A DNA stretch of 64,000 nt. Source: Spirochaetales bacterium Spiro_09. Lineage in GTDB: Bacteria; Spirochaetota; Spirochaetia; Treponematales; Treponemataceae. The position numbers were made by a program, and so were the translations under genes. Of this stretch, positions 63,972 to 64,000 are shown piece after piece. The notes beneath the pieces were generated by a model that ran no database searches, had not been told where the DNA came from, and worked only from the letters and a program-made list of their open reading frames with translations. The stretch spans positions 79,481 through 143,480 of the forward strand of contig LVBK01000020.1 in NCBI GenBank assembly GCA_001604385.1. The letters run 5' to 3'. Numbering within the stretch: the stretch's first letter is position 1; each line of letters opens with the position of its first letter.

Positions 63972-64000
63972 ATGAAAATGACATTCAGATGGTTCGGAAC
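63972..64000 (+). CDS. uxuA: mannonate dehydratase UxuA, 5' end only
   Basis: The last 29 bp encode MKMTFRWFG. UxuA proteins almost invariably begin M-[KE]-MTFRW-[YF]-G, so the match is strong despite nine residues. The enzyme dehydrates D-mannonate to 2-keto-3-deoxygluconate in glucuronate use. AGGAGG 6 nt before the ATG supports the start. The GTATAC-centred palindrome just upstream is what one expects for hexuronate control. Confidence 0.75.

Noticed and set aside
1..64000. tRNA, rRNA, CRISPR or prophage genes
   Set aside because: Gaps are all under about 175 bp; none shows a cloverleaf, spaced direct repeats, or integrase or phage structural genes.

Overview
The window is 64 kb of compact, moderately GC-rich bacterial DNA with about 42 protein-coding genes and no rRNA, tRNA, CRISPR array, prophage or intact transposon that I could see. 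The gene content best fits a spirochaete (Spirochaetales, Treponema/Spirochaeta-like). The reasons are a LacI-type sugar sensor fused to a GGDEF domain, a TAXI-type TRAP transporter, many very large multidomain signalling proteins, loose lipoprotein boxes, a tandem nucleoside-diphosphate-kinase-like protein, and a huge Ig-repeat protein with an outer-membrane barrel-like end. This placement is an inference, not a proof. No gap exceeds about 175 bp, so no stretch of more than 300 bp lacks a gene.

Layout. 1-3.2 kb (minus): an Asp-box sialidase-fold protein and a ligand-sensing diguanylate cyclase. 3.35-8.5 kb (plus): a 1721-residue pseudokinase/AAA ATPase/GAF/degenerate-GGDEF regulator. 8.5-14.6 kb: an outer-membrane zinc-peptidase/beta-propeller/barrel fusion, a ChrA transporter, a MATE exporter and thiol peroxidase. 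14.7-19.7 kb (minus): an adenylate cyclase, a translationally coupled trio (nuclease-fold protein, esterase, sirtuin) and a glycosyltransferase. 19.8-23.1 kb (plus): a four-gene partner-switching module (PP2C, STAS, HATPase, CBS-PP2C). 23.2-29.2 kb (minus): a complete oppABCDF peptide uptake operon. 29.3-34.9 kb: a CAT-fold acyltransferase homologue, a hybrid histidine kinase and an ArsB/SLC13-type permease. 35-40.2 kb (plus): a lipase, a TAXI-TRAP transporter with its DUF1850 partner, and a GGDEF protein. 40.2-45 kb (minus): three envelope or hydrolase-fold proteins. 45.2-49.4 kb (plus): an RND efflux pair. 49.5-54.3 kb: NDK-like tandem protein, PlsC, CoA-binding protein, HU, Aat-like transferase and an HD-GYP response regulator. 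54.4-57.8 kb (plus): nrdA-nrdB behind a clear NrdR box. 57.9-63.8 kb: the giant Ig-repeat protein with an intrinsic terminator. The last 100 bp hold a strong promoter/operator and the first nine codons of what looks like uxuA (mannonate dehydratase).

Three themes run through the window. First, second-messenger signalling is dense: three GGDEF proteins (two with altered active sites), one HD-GYP protein, a class III adenylate cyclase, a hybrid kinase and a partner-switching cassette. Second, several genes with no Shine-Dalgarno sequence have a -10 hexamer ending exactly 6 nt before the start codon (3353, 11373, 34985, 39601, 54432) and others come close, which suggests leaderless mRNAs, mainly for regulators and single genes. 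Genes inside operons instead have good Shine-Dalgarno sequences or ATGA overlaps. Third, two intergenic regions share a short GC-rich hairpin repeat. One copy lies inside a 120-bp element with 18-bp perfect terminal inverted repeats.
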